A DNA stretch of 64,000 nt from Schoenoplectus triqueter. Its lineage: Eukaryota; Streptophyta; Magnoliopsida; Poales; Cyperaceae. This document shows positions 1 to 12,029 of this stretch, one piece after another. The position numbers and the translations under genes were made by a program. The notes under the pieces are model-generated. The model was not told the origin of the DNA and made no database searches. It worked only from the letters and a program-made list of their open reading frames with translations. The stretch covers positions 62,001 to 126,000 of the forward strand of contig CAXKVV010000142.1 in the NCBI GenBank assembly GCA_964058805.1. The letters run 5' to 3'. Position 1 is the first letter of the stretch, and the number at the start of each line of letters is the position of its first letter.

Positions 1-1840
1 TGCAATATTTACTGTGTGCACTCGCGCATGCCAAAAATATGACCTCAACTCGTCAATATAATAACATAATTATTTATTTTTGTTTAAATTATTACCGCAT
101 AATTAATTTTTATACATACAATTACCCATTTACTATTTCTTAAAATTGATATATTCATATAAATTAAAGACTGACTCAGCGCAATGCATGATAATGAATA
201 AAATTAATCTCAAATGCAGGTTTTGAAAAAAATATAATATAATTAAAAATCATCACCAGAATACAAGATCGTCACATCCAAATATATAATACAAAACATG
301 TCCATCATCCAATTCGCAAAATTTCTGCACTATTTATCTCAAAACTATAAAATCGCCCTAGTCTGAGTCTTTAAGATCTATTAACTGGAGTTGATAAGAA
401 GGGAATTTGAACCTCGCTTCACAGTGCTTCTAGGCTTCTGGTAAATTTTAACTGCCACAATATTCATTTGCTCTTCTTTTGCCACTATATTGACAGTCTA
501 TTGCTCCATTATATTTCACAAGTTGCTTTTGCCACCAAATGACATTCAGTATTTCCTATATTGTTTTGCCAGAAATGAAGTGGCGATGAGAAGTAAGAAC
601 TTGAATAATGAAATATTGCGAAATAGTCCTGTTATTATCAGAAACCATACCAGAACTTGTAGAATAATAAATTTAGCTTGCCAATTTCATTTCACAACTC
701 GATTTCATACCAGAATGGATTTCACAATATAATTTCACAACAAAATTTCAATTATAAGCTGCTAAGTAAAAATTATTCAAAATATATCATATTTTACCAT
801 ACCTGACAAGATGACAAATGTATTGGGAATTTGTTTGCCTTTACTCTTCCCCTATTGTGTATACTAGATTTCTCCTTGGATCACTCTACTTTGTTGTCTA
901 GATAGTGCCTGATGCCTTACATACATCAATACAAAACAAAAGATAATAGAAACTACTGCACCAAAGGTATTTGGCAGTAGATTCACTGATCATAAGAAAT
1001 AAAAAGAAGCAATATATGAACCTTAAGGTCTTCAAAATATTACACATTCCTAAGAATAATTGACGTCTTGGGTGCAGGAGTGATCTTTACCTGCATACAT
1101 GACTTGAATCCAAAATCAATAAGCTTTGTGTCAAATGAACTGTGATATTTAATTACCTTTAAATAGCAATAAAAACTCTAAAATGTAGATGCATATGTAT
1201 AATCCCTTTGTTTAGGAAAAATAAAATATCCCTTTGTTTAGGAAAATAAAATATCATTTTTTAATGCGAGCTTAAAGTCAACACCTGAATTAACGTGACC
1301 TAATTTGCATTTTACTTGGACTATCTAATTAGTCTGATAGAGATAATCAAATAGAATTACTATATGAAAATTGAAAATTGTATTAATCTCAAGGTGTATA
1401 TGTAGCAGAAGGGATGGAACTGGGCAGTATTATTATACACCTATCCGAGCAAAGAGAAACAACAATTAAACAGGCAAATACAAAATCAAAATCATATTGT
1501 CAGCATTTCAAATATCAGTAATTCAGAATAAACCATCCACCATTCTCAAATAACATACCAGTATTGTACAAAGCGTACAAAGTAATATCCCTATATTACT
1601 GTCAGGAAACAAATAAAAAATAGGAAACTGGGCTTTCCTTTGTAATTGAGGGACAAATCTTGTATATTCTTTATAATCTTATAACATGTACACACTTTGG
1701 CTTATTTAATAAAGTTTATGTAGGCTGGCTTGCTATAAAAAAAGAGTAAATAAACTTAAAAGTGAATCAGAAGCTAAAAATTCTGAAATAGTCCATGTTT
1801 ATACACAGATTCATACCAGAAACTAAATCAAGAGCTTGGG
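1..1840. other. AT-rich stretch, no supported gene
   Basis: Only short open frames without recognisable protein sequence are present, and there are no clear repeats with ends. If the minus-strand exon suggested at about 1.84-1.91 kb is real, its 3' untranslated region would lie here. Confidence 0.5.
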
Positions 1841-1841
1841 A

Positions 1842-2235
1842 AACTGAACTTGCCTTTCTTCTTCTTATGCCGATCATACTGGACTTCTTGCATCGATTGG
1901 CAGTCTTTATACTGGAAAGAGAAAGGGAGAGAGATGAGATATGTGAGAGAGGATTGTTAGGGTTAGGCGACTGAAGGGAGATCGGTAAAAGCCAATGAGG
2001 AAAGAGAAGAATTAAGGCGAAGCTGGAAGACAGAAAAGGCGAGACCGTGGTAGAGGGCTGCCAGGGTTAGGACTGGAAGGAGTATAATAGGGAAGGACTG
2101 AAGGACATAGAGAGAGATAGAGAGGTAGGAAGGGAAAGCGAGAAAGGGAAGTACAGTGGTGGAGGCCGCTGGGGTTTCAAAGGCGGGGAAGAAGCGGAGA
2201 CTGAAAGGGGCAGAGGGAACGCCGTAATGGGAACC
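1842..2235 (-). other. Possible 5' region and short exon of a minus-strand gene
   Basis: The minus strand is strongly pyrimidine-rich from 2225 to 1918 and carries two telo-box-like AACCCTAA motifs (complement at 1957-1967 and 2063-2071), as in leaders of plant translation and housekeeping genes. A good acceptor (pyrimidine tract then CAG) lies near 1914. It is followed by a short frame that reads QYKDCQSMQEVQYDRHKKKK and ends at a stop near 1830. I do not recognise this peptide. It could be the last exon of a small gene or a chance frame. No companion exon was found with confidence. Confidence 0.25.
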
Positions 2236-5200
2236 ATATCACCTGCAGTCCGATCATTTATTAACGATTAAAATTTATTAATGGAACCATATCACCTGCT
2301 CCGCACTCTTTTAATTTGTACGATCTGATTATTTATTAACGATTAAAATTTATATTTAGACTTTTGCATAGTGGTTATGGCAAAATTTATATTTAAATTT
2401 TCTCACAGTCATTATGATTTTTTAAATCGTTATGATTTCACAGACGGGGTCCATTATTTCATTGGCGTGTGTTGTTAAACACCCATCCAACAAATACAAT
2501 TTATGCACGTCAAAAATAAAAATTCTAGTAGTGATACAATAAAATTTAATCATGTCATGTAACTTATGTAAAATTAGAAAAAAAAAAAAGACGAGCTCTC
2601 AGTCCCCTTATCTCTGTCCCTATCACCAAAGATATCTGATATTATGTATTCATGTGAATGAAATAATATGAATAATCTTTTCAATAATAGCCCTACAGTT
2701 AATTATACCAACTTTCGACCAAAGCGCGAAGGAATAGAGACACGGGTGATCCGGAGAAGTTAACACTTGCGTTCTTATTCTACGATCCTTTTTTACTTTT
2801 AGAAAAAAATAACTTTTTCTCGGAGTGATATAAAAATTTGGTCGATCGAAATTTTTATCTCGACCATTATATTTTATCTTGTTCCACCAATAAAAAAATA
2901 AAAAATAAAAAAATGTAAATGGACTATTTTGTGTAAAAAAAAGTGATCAAACAGATTCCGAGAAATCAAATTATTTTTTTTCTAAAAATAAAAAATTATT
3001 TATTCTACTGTAGTACAATATATATTATTTTATTATTATGCATACATCTCAGTCTAATAGAAATAAATAACAGTCAAAAGGTTGTCCATCTCAGTTACCA
3101 CGTTTTTATTTTTAGAAAAAATCATTTTTTTTTCTTGGGATCTAGCATGAAAGTTTTTTTAGACGAATTGGAGTGGATCAAGATAAAATCTTGTTTCTTG
3201 TAAAGATCAAAATTTTATTTCGATCTCTTTACATTTTATCACGTTTCAGAAGTACAAAATAGTGTAAAGAAATAAAGGAACCGAAATTTTATTTTGGTCC
3301 CTTCTTAGTTGGATAAAAAATCTATCATGCAAGATTCCGAGAATAAAATTTGACTCTTTCTAAAAATAAAAAAAATCATTTCCCATATTTTATATATTGA
3401 TCGATTTTATCATTTCGTGTTTTCCTTTTTTTAAGTTTTGGCTCAACTTTTGTAGTTTTATTTATACCTCAACCTAAAGAAAATAGTACATCGCTAACCA
3501 AAAAAAAGGTTTAGTCATCCAAATTTTCAAGCCAAGTAATTCAACTTCTTTTGTGGGTCGTTTGGAATTGGAGCTTTTAAGGATTAATTGATATTTTATA
3601 TACTTCAACTCTGACTGAATTGAACCGCCTAATTATAATTTGATGATCATTTAAGGATTAATTGATAATTTGATATAGATTAATTCTGTTAACTCCTGTT
3701 AATTGAACTCCATTTATTCCTTTGTTAGTTCCTTCATGGGTGTAGATATTGTCTCTGTTTTCTTTGTTTCTAGTCCGTAAAACGTTAAGTCTATAATGAA
3801 CCAAATATTAACAGCTTTTATATCGGCAGTACATCCCTTTTGCCTGAAGTTTCTAAATTTTTCTAGAATATCTTAGAAATTTTTTTGAGAAATTTTATCA
3901 CCTTTGGTCACGAAAGGTAAATATTTGAATTTCTCGATATTTTATTTGAGAAAATAGAACCCAGTATCCAGTAAGAAACTAATTCACAACGAAAGCTTAA
4001 AAGAAGCTCATTAATTTGCAAATCCCCCTCTTCCCACTCGGGTTCTGAAAATGAGAGTGAATACGATGGTTCCAACTCCTCTGATGAATAAGGATCATCG
4101 ATTGATCATTTGAAGTATCTCACTTCCTTTTTTTATACTTTGTAGTAAAGTCAGAACACAATATTCAGAAATAGTATTATTTTTTCATAGGATTTAATGA
4201 AATTCTCAATGTGGGAATGAACCCTATTGCAACGACGTCTTAAAAATATATTGAAATGTAAGCACAGATGTGTAATTTGAGGTTAAATGAATTTTAACGA
4301 AAAGCTGTACCATAGACAACTCTGCCAAATTTATGTCTAAACAGTTACTTAGTTTGCACAATTAGAAATTATACTTTGATATCGTACAATAAACTGGTTT
4401 GTTTGCATAAGGATTGAAAGAGTCCTTAAGGCAGCACAATGCATGAACATCCTCCCATTTTATACAAGACATTTCATTGAGCACTTTGCAGACGGTGAAA
4501 TGAAGGTACTACTGGTTGTTGAAACTTTCAATGAATTAGGCGATTCAACACCACAGAAGCACCAGCTGAACGCCGTTATGATGCAAAATCACATCCCTCT
4601 TTTCCATTCTCTATGCCCCTCCCCTTCCTCTTGCCACTTCGAGTCATTAATCACGAGTTTTTATCGGAGTATTCGCTTCAAAAATGTAATAAAGCGACAT
4701 GCTTGCACTTGGCTACAAGCCTACACAGCCGTAGTAATGTGTGTGTATATATATATATATATCCAGTAGAGGTTCTATCATCTCATTTTGTAGATTTTGG
4801 ACAGAAGACTTGAACCCAGAAGCTGTGGACCGAACCAGAAATTCGGCCCATTTTGATCTATGAAACACTTTAAAGATTTGGGCTTAAAGTTACAGCTTCT
4901 TGATCAACGGGATCATTTGCATGCAGAAATAACCATGTTTGCAGTTGCAGCTCCTCCATTTTGAGTGTAATTTGGTCATATAAAAATAAAACCGATGTTT
5001 CTTCAGTTTTGGTTGAAAACTAAAATGATGTGATCAAATGAATACTAGCATTGGGTTCTATTATATAAATTCCTCAAACTGATAATCTTAATTACATTTC
5101 TCAAATTCAAATCATTCTACTCAAAAATGAAGTTCCAATATTTCTTAGTATGCTATTGCTTCAAATTATACATTTAGATGCATATACTTCACATATATTC

Positions 5201-5341
5201 ATTGATATACTAAGATATTTGAGAAAGCCAAGACCTTCTTATTGTAAATATTAATTAGCACTCAAACATACTTAATGTATGCACTGATATATGTAAGTTC
5301 ATAATGTTCTTTTTTCTTTTATTAAAGTACCATTCTATATC
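2236..5341. other. AT-rich intergenic DNA, no supported gene
   Basis: No protein family is recognised here. The longest frame (4443-4769, plus strand) has no recognisable similarity, ends in a TA dinucleotide run at about 4746-4762, and is treated as chance. No element ends with target duplications were seen. Confidence 0.5.
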
Positions 5342-5349
5342 AAAGAAAG

Positions 5350-5781
5350 CAGGGGCGGATCCAGGATTTTGGTCAGGGGTAATTATCGGATTGTAATGGC
5401 TTATCGGGTTCAAACTCATTAACTAATCGGATACTAAATAAATTAATTAATAATTTAATATATATTCTTACCTAATAAAAAAATATTAAAATAATAACAT
5501 TTTATATATTAAAAATAACAACAAAATAAAACACAAACTAATAGATAATTAAGTTGATGAAGAAAATTTTCATCTATGTAACTTTATATTTGGATATATT
5601 TGCATAATTATTTCATTATACATGATATTAAATATTTTTTCTCAATAAAAAAAATTAGACAATTTAGGGGGCCAAAAAAAATTTCAGGGAGGATAAATTA
5701 CCGAAAATATTATCGAAAAATATTATTTTTCAAAATCCGAAGGGGCACGTGCCTCGTGGACACCTTTAGATCCGGCCCCTG
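5350..5781 (+). mobile_element. hAT (Tip100-like) non-autonomous element, copy A
   Basis: The element opens with CAGGGGCGGATCC and closes with GATCCGGCCCCTG, which form imperfect terminal inverted repeats of the type known from Tip100-like hAT elements. It is flanked by a perfect 8-bp duplication, AAAGAAAG, at 5342-5349 and 5782-5789. At 432 bp it has no transposase. Its interior matches copies at 8.2, 33.8, 41.3 and 52.6 kb. Small frames inside it are element sequence, not genes. Confidence 0.9.
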
Positions 5782-5789
5782 AAAGAAAG

Positions 5790-7600
5790 CGATGGAAGAA
5801 AACATAATGATGGGTCCAATGAAATATACACCACATTTTCTCTCATAAAAAATAGTCTATGGTATAAAACGCAGCATTACAATTCCCGTGCTTTGGAGCA
5901 AACTAATAGTCAAAACTTGTTGAGTATATTATTGATGAGCTTCTCCAAGAGGATAATGATCTCGATCAGTAGCGAAGCAATATTAAGAAAATTTATATGC
6001 TCACATTTCTTGTTCATTTCTACGGCAGAAAGAAGAAGCTTATGAACATGATGATATGATGGTATATATCCAGAACACTCACAATTATTGTTGTAATGTA
6101 ATGGTGTTCAACACATTTTGTACGTGTAAGAGCTGTCATGCTTTTAATTTTGAGTTCTCAATTTTTTTAATTATTCTAAGATGTTCTGTTACTTTTTGTA
6201 ATATAAAGAAAAGTAGAAGATGAGTTTTATGTAGCTACATTTCTTTTTGTTCCGTTACAATCAGAGCATTTATAAGAATGAAAGTGATATCTGTCCATTT
6301 TCTATTATATATAATATATAATGGTTATTTTCTTTTTCTTTTTTAAAAGAATGAGCTTATACTTTTGTAATTATGTTTTTTCTAATGAAAAAATGATGAT
6401 TATTAATCCATATGCATTTGAGATTCATTAACTCTTGTTTATAATTCTCAACATGCCCATCTCAAATTTTCCTCGATGGAATTTTTATGGTAATTAAAAA
6501 AAAAGGAAAGAGTAAGATTACATCCCAAAATTACACTCATAGTCCGGACTGAGTTTGAAACTCGATATCAGCTACTCTGGATTAAGTTTCAAACTCGGTC
6601 CCAATTTTTTTTACTGACATTTCTTTGTTGATGGGATTAGTATCGATGATATTTTTGTTGATGGGTTAAATTAATTTGTCTATTTTGTTCAAATATTTGT
6701 CTTTTATTTAATTTTTTTAATTTTTTTAATTTTTTTTAATTATGTGTGGTTATGTAATTATATTTATTAAGGGATAAAAGTATTAAAAATCTAGAATATT
6801 ATAGATAAACAAATAACATACTATTAAATATTATAAAAGACATAATATTATCATAAATAAAATATAATGTCAAATAATATTTAGAATATTAAAACAATAA
6901 TAAAAAAAATAAAATTTTCTCATAATTTTAATAATAAAACATTAACACTAGTACATTAAAGATAAAAATAATATTCTATTTGAACATTCTCGACCTCGAC
7001 CTCATGTTGGAAGTATGCTGATACGATCCTCCATTTTATCCATAATCATTAAAATACATATTTTGTTCCTCTTGTCTCTGTTGATTTTTGTTGGATCTGG
7101 TCTGATGATCGGATCAGTGTGCATTGATCAATCTCATTTGTTGTCATAATTATGTCAACGATCAAATCATGTGGTGACATAAATTGTAAATGCTACGATA
7201 TGGACTAACATATAGAGTGTGATCCAGCATTCTAAATGAATAAATCGTAAATAAGTGATCACATAAAATGTCAGTTAATTATGATTTATGATACCGATAA
7301 TTATCAATTCAATGGTATGATATCATAAATTCTTAATTTTTCACCATGATGTTTTATTAGTTTTGTGATCTTTTGAGAGAAGATTAAATTTTGGACTTCC
7401 CAAGCTGTTGTAATTCCTCGTTGTTTATAGAATCATCCAATATATTTTTACCATTATTCTCCATAATAACACATACCAACAATTATCTGACAATCTTAAA
7501 TATATTTTTGCTATATTATTGAAACAACATTTTTAAAAACTTTAACTGAGTAGACAATTCTAACATTGCTTAATTATTTCACTTAAATTAAGCTCTTTCG
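5790..7600. other. AT-rich intergenic DNA, no supported gene
   Basis: Nothing gene-like is visible. By analogy with block X, the membrane-protein gene belonging to the upstream-block relic at 7.6-10.9 kb would have lain around here or further left, but I find no trace of it. Confidence 0.45.
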
Positions 7601-7619
7601 ATGTTATTTTTTAAAACTT

Positions 7620-8090
7620 TCATTTGTACAATGTTAGTCTTTGAATTTTTGGAAAGAAACTAAATGGTTATTAAATATTAAACTATATCAAATAAATCCT
7701 TAAACATTTGGAAAAAAATAATTTGGTTCTTTAAATAGAGAAATCCTAGAATAAAATTAATTCTTTTGAAAAAATTTAAGGACCAAATTAGTTTTTTTCT
7801 TTTCAAAAGTTTAAAGACTTATTTAGTATAGTTTGAAATTCAAGAACCAACTTAGTTTCTAAAAAGATTCAAGATGCAACTTATTTAAAAAAAAAAAACA
7901 GGAACCAACTTGAATTTTTTTTAAAGAAAAATCTAAGGACGACTTGAAAAAAATATTAGAAAGCATAAATTTCTCCTTCAAAATAAAAAAAAATTCTTAA
8001 CAGCAAAATATCGATGGTGCGGCAGCTTTTGTTGCGATTTATAAAGGAGCTAACTAATACAGCACATTTTTTTAATTAAGAATAAAGGTC
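7620..8090. repeat. Relic of the array's upstream block (third copy)
   Basis: This stretch resembles 27.7-28.48 kb and 35.93-36.3 kb. It has the same run of poly-T/A segments with TTTAGTATAGTTT, followed by a match to the segment containing CTTTTGTTGGCATTTG (28.45 kb; here CTTTTGTTGCGATTTA at about 8027). In block X this DNA lies upstream of the 26 kb gene, so here it marks a degraded array unit. The alignment was made by eye. Confidence 0.6.
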
Positions 8091-8193
8091 TAAATTGTTT
8101 GATTTTAATTATTCATAAAATTTCAAGTTAAATTTCGAACCTACGGGCATCTAACTTTGCCAATATATCAAAACCAATTCTGACAGATGTATC

Positions 8194-8645
8194 CAGGGGC
8201 GGATGCACACTTGGCCGGGCGGGCAGCGCCCCCACTGGATTTTGAAAAACAGTGTTTTTCGGTAATACTTTTGGTAGTTTGCTCCCCCCCCTCCCCCCGA
8301 AAATTTTTTTTGCCCCCCTGGATTGTCTGATTAATTTTATTGAGAAAAAAATATTTAATATCATGTATAATGAAATAATTATGCAAAGATATCAAAATAT
8401 AAAATTTTATAAACGAAAATTTTCTTCATCAACTTGATTATCTATTACTTTGAGCTTTATTTTATTATTATTTTTAATATATAAAATGTTATTATTCTAA
8501 TAATTTTTTTATTTGGTAAGAATATATATTAAATTATTATTATTTTATTTAGTACCCGATTAGTTAATGGATTTAAACCCGATAAGTTATTATAATCCGA
8601 TATTTGCCCCCCCGGCCCCTGACTAAAATCCTGCATCCGTCCATG
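8194..8645 (+). mobile_element. hAT (Tip100-like) non-autonomous element, copy B
   Basis: The ends are CAGGGGCGGATGC and GCATCCGTCCATG. A perfect 8-bp target duplication GATGTATC lies at 8186-8193 and 8646-8653. The length is 452 bp and the interior is shared with copy A. Frames on both strands inside it are fortuitous. It is inserted in the upstream-block relic. Confidence 0.9.
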
Positions 8646-8829
8646 GATGTATCGCATTAAATCAACTGTTCGCATAAAATTCTATGACTAAATAGTTCAA
8701 AAGATTCAAAAGAGGATAAGGGTTCGTTTGGCAAATCAAGGAATAGATTTCAAGAGTGATATAATAGCTTATTTTTTTAAGAGTGTTAGAAGAATGGTAT
8801 TCCTAACTATTTGGAAGAGCGAAAATATC

Positions 8830-10110
8830 ATTTGATAGTTGTTAATTAGAATAATTAAAATATGGATAATTATGATACTAACAATGATAATGACAATAAT
8901 AATAGTAAAATAATAATAATATAATAAAATCAAATAATGATCATAATCTATAATCATAATCATAATAAAAAATAATATTTATAGTTGTAATTATAATAAT
9001 ATAATAAAAAAATTAATCATAATATAATAATATAATATAACATAATTGCATAATAATCATAATCATAATCGTAATCAAATAATATAGCAATAAATAATTA
9101 TAATCATTATAATTTAATAATAATATAATCATCATGATAATCATAATATAATAATATAATTATAATATAACCATAATCAAAATATCATAATATAATAAAA
9201 AATAATCATAATTATAATATAATGATAATAAATAATAATAAAATAAATGATATTATAATACTAATATTAATATAATATAATATATACTAACATATCATAA
9301 TCATAATCATAATCATAATATAATATAACATAATCAAGCAATAATCGTTATTCCGACGAAAACTAATTCGGTGTACCACCTATAACTTGGTATACCGAAT
9401 TAGCACTCTACCGCATTATTCTATTTTGTCTAAAATTTGTTTGGCAAGTATGTTTGGCTCTCAATGGAATAGCAAAAAAGTTGAAATAGAATTACTATTC
9501 TGACGAATTAATTTGTCAAACAAATTTTAGACTAACTAGAAGAGTGCGGAAGAGTGTTAATCCGGTATACCAAGTTATATATGGTATACCGGATTAGCTA
9601 GCTCTCGTTGGAATAGAGATTATTATTTGATTATGTCGTATTATATTATTATATTATGATTATGATTATGGTTATGGTTATGATTTATTAGTACTATTAT
9701 ATTATATTATGATTTATTATTATATTAATATTATGATTATTATTTTTTACTATTGTTGTTAGTATTATAATATTATTTATTATCATTATATTATAGTAAT
9801 ATAATTTTAGTATTATATTATTATATTATGAATATAATATGGTTATTTATTATTATGATATTATTATAATTATAATTATTTATTATTTTTATTATTACAT
9901 TATTATAATTATGATTATTTATTTTTATATTATAATAATATAATTTTAGTATTATATTATGAATATAAATATGATTATTTATTATTATGATATTATAATT
10001 TTGATTCTTTATTATTCTGATATTATTATTATTATGATTATTTTATTATTATAATTATGATTATTTATTATTATGATATTATTATTATTATTATTTTATG
10101 ATTATATTAT
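8830..10110. repeat. Low-complexity inverted repeat of TAATCA-like units
   Basis: The left half (to about 9340) is built of irregular AATAATCATAAT-like units and the right half (from about 9600) of the complementary ATTATGATTATT units. Between them, 9350-9420 and 9540-9610 form a cleaner inverted repeat carrying TATAACTTGGTATACC and its complement. The whole forms a large imperfect palindrome with its axis near 9.47 kb. It has no coding content. Confidence 0.8.
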
Positions 10111-10120
10111 TATATTTTGA

Positions 10121-10229
10121 TGAAGTGTAACATAATTTGCATCGAAGCAATTACAACGAGTAATCGAAAGATATGACAGGTGAAGTGTAACATAATTTGC
10201 ATCGAAGCAATTACAACGAGTAATCGAAA
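10121..10229. repeat. Two-copy 60-bp direct repeat
   Basis: A segment starting TGAAGTGTAACATAATTTGC is present at 10121 and again at 10181, nearly unchanged for about 48 bp before the copies diverge. It lies in the third copy of the upstream block, matching about 28.69 kb, where only one copy is seen. Confidence 0.85.
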
Positions 10230-10266
10230 ATGTACTATTCCGGCTAGCCAACGCACGTGCAAGTGT

Positions 10267-10600
10267 CGCCGTCTATTTGAAAAAGAAAAAGAGAAAAGTA
10301 TGGTAAGATCTGCTTCTAAAGTCCACATCTTTGAATAATGTCGAAATTGTGTTCTTTCTCCTCCAAGCGACTGCGCCGTCTCTTTGAAAAAGAAAAAGAG
10401 AAAAGTATGGTAAGATCTGCTTCTAAAGTCCCATCATCTTTGAATAATGTCGAAATTGTGTTCTCCTCCTCCAAGCGGCGGCGCCGTCTCTTTGAAAAAA
10501 GAAAAAGTGAAAAGTATGGTAAGATCTGCTTCTAAAGTCCCAACATCTTTTTTTTTTTTGACTGAACTTGTGTTCTTTCTCCTCCAAGTCGCGCCGTCTC
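10267..10600. repeat. Tandem repeat, period about 107-110 bp, three copies
   Basis: CGCCGTCT recurs at 10267, 10374, 10482 and 10592. Each unit contains a purine-rich stretch (TTTGAAAAAGAAAAAG), CTGCTTCTAAAGTCC, CATCTTTGAATAATG and TTCTCCTCCAAG. A related single unit lies near 28.93-29.0 kb in block X, so this copy was amplified locally. The small frames reading through it are repeat artefacts. Confidence 0.9.
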
Positions 10601-10910
10601 TTGAATCATCTGTCTCGTCTCGACCTAGTCAGCGAGGAGCCGGTCACTAAGCAAATACCAACCATTACTTCAGTTCATTGTATGTTTTTAATTGCCTGAT
10701 GTTGTTGCGCAGATAATACCAGAAAGAAATTATGCTTGATTGTATGGACTAGTTCAGTCTGTAACAGGGCATGAATTTCTCCATTTCTTTATCGGAGAAG
10801 TGGGCAATTGGCATTATGACATCGATCCATAGTTATGTATTTGTTATTATTCTAACTCTAACAGCAGTACGTAAAGGCGGAGATAATTTCTTAAGTAGGA
10901 GTTAACGATA
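10601..10910. repeat. Upstream-block relic, distal part
   Basis: The segment with ATTATGACATCGAT, then GTATTT, TCTAAC and a GGCGGAGATAATTTCT-like end resembles 30.35-30.46 kb (ATAATGACATCG to GGAGGCGATTTCTGTACG). With the previous entries it extends the third copy of the upstream block to the edge of the NPF fragment. The match was made by eye. Confidence 0.55.
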
Positions 10911-11019
10911 AAATTACAGATTTTGCTTCACAATTCTAATTTTTTTTGGAAGTACGAAATCACAATTAACCTACTTAATAGGAAAAAAAATGAGTTATAA
11001 ATTATAAGCCCCAAAAAAA

Positions 11020-11529
11020 CAGAGCCAGCTAAAAAGAACCGCACCATTTGCTTCTTTTCTGTTTTGTCAGTATCATCAAACTGGTCTGAGTCGAAACCTG
11101 GCACGCTTGACTTGAGACCAACTGTACCTAAGGCAGTGAGATAGAGTGCCAAGTACAGCACAGCAAGCTGACCAGCAGATGCTTTTACACAACAGCCCGA
11201 TGTTGGGTTCGTGCACGGAGGTGGCTCTAGACGAGGCGCAGCCGTTGGTATTGTTGGAATGGTCACACCCTGCCAAGGTAAGTGGCTGCTATGAAACCAC
11301 CAAGCAAACACAGCATGAAAGAAGTGCCCAGAAAGTTGGTGGCTGTGTTGGCCGACACTGCATTGCCGGGATGCATAGTGTCGGTGAGGTAAGTTACCAG
11401 GTTGACTGCTATGCCGAATGCCGTGAGTCTCTCACACAGCTCCACACCTAAAATCATAATCACGGCTGCGCTAGCCCATCCGCTTGTTGGAGATCGCACA
11501 AGCGACGCGGCCCTTGAAGTCCCAGACAC
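11020..11529 (-). pseudogene. NPF6.3/NRT1.1-type nitrate transporter fragment (pseudogene)
   Basis: Read on the minus strand, the first part (11529-11263) gives NPF N-terminal sequence: GWASAAVIMILGVELCERL, then FGIAVNLVTYL and NFLGTSFMLCLLGGFIA. The second part (from about 11311), in another frame, gives PTSGCCVKASAGQLAVLYL and ALYLTALGT with SDQFDDTDKTEKKQM. These are conserved blocks of plant NPF (PTR/NRT1) transporters, closest in memory to NPF6.3. The frame breaks after TYLGR with a deletion that removes the YLTIAIF-type segment, the first coding exon is absent, and similarity stops after VRFF. A full NPF protein is about 590 residues; only about 150 survive here. No ATG starts the fragment. 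It cannot make a transporter. Confidence 0.9.
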
Positions 11530-11565
11530 AATTCCAGTTCTAGTGACTTCTCTTTTTTTGTTTAC

Positions 11566-11677
11566 CCATATTCACGACTTCACCTATAAATACCCTCCCG
11601 TTTCTAGCTATCTATTCATTCTCTCACAGCAAAGCACCTTCCCCTTTCAAGTTTTCATTCATGGTCATGCCATCATT
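11566..11677 (+). pseudogene. Inverted 5' fragment of the membrane-protein gene: promoter, leader and start codon
   Basis: On the plus strand, CACCTATAAATACCCTCCC is followed by CTATCTATTCATTCTCTC, a leader, TTCCCCTTTCAAGTTTTCAT and ATGGTCATGCC at 11661. The same order and nearly the same sequence occur on the minus strand upstream of the 12.0 kb gene, which begins ATGGTCATGGCC. Similarity stops about 15 bases after the ATG. The fragment is therefore a copy of the promoter and start in opposite orientation, joined to the NPF pseudogene at about 11.53-11.57 kb. Confidence 0.85.
11585..11592 (+). promoter_or_regulatory. TATA box of the inverted orphan promoter
   Basis: TATAAATA lies 76 bases upstream of the orphan ATG at 11661. 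This matches the TATA-to-ATG spacing of the 12.0 kb gene (about 78 bases). Confidence 0.6.
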
Positions 11678-11689
11678 ACAAACTAACAA

Positions 11690-12029
11690 GCGCTTAATAA
11701 AGATTAATTTGGTGTCGCTTCAACATCCGTTTTTTAAATTTTAATGTACCAGTGTCAATGTGTCACTTCTGTACCAGCTAGGAACGACCATATCATGATG
11801 CTTCCCTAAACTGGATTTCGGAATTTCAGAAGTAAAATTACGAAATTGAGGAAGATATAGGATCTGAAATTGCCACAAAATACTTGCACACGTATTAATT
11901 ACCACAAAATTACAAAAACAAAGAAACACAAAAGCGGAACTGAAGCAATAAACAACTGCAAAATCATAAACTATGACATAACAGTTTAGAATCGAGAGAA
12001 CCTTGATTCTAAACATAACTAGTTTTAAT
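11690..12029. other. Spacer between the orphan promoter and the 12.0 kb gene
   Basis: This short AT-rich stretch would hold the 3' untranslated region of the minus-strand 12.0 kb gene. Its frames are unconvincing. The two promoters (orphan plus-strand, functional minus-strand) face each other across it. Confidence 0.4.

Noticed and set aside
4443..4813. Two overlapping plus-strand frames of 66 and 108 codons
   Set aside because: No recognisable protein sequence, poor coding look, and the longer one reads through a TA repeat.
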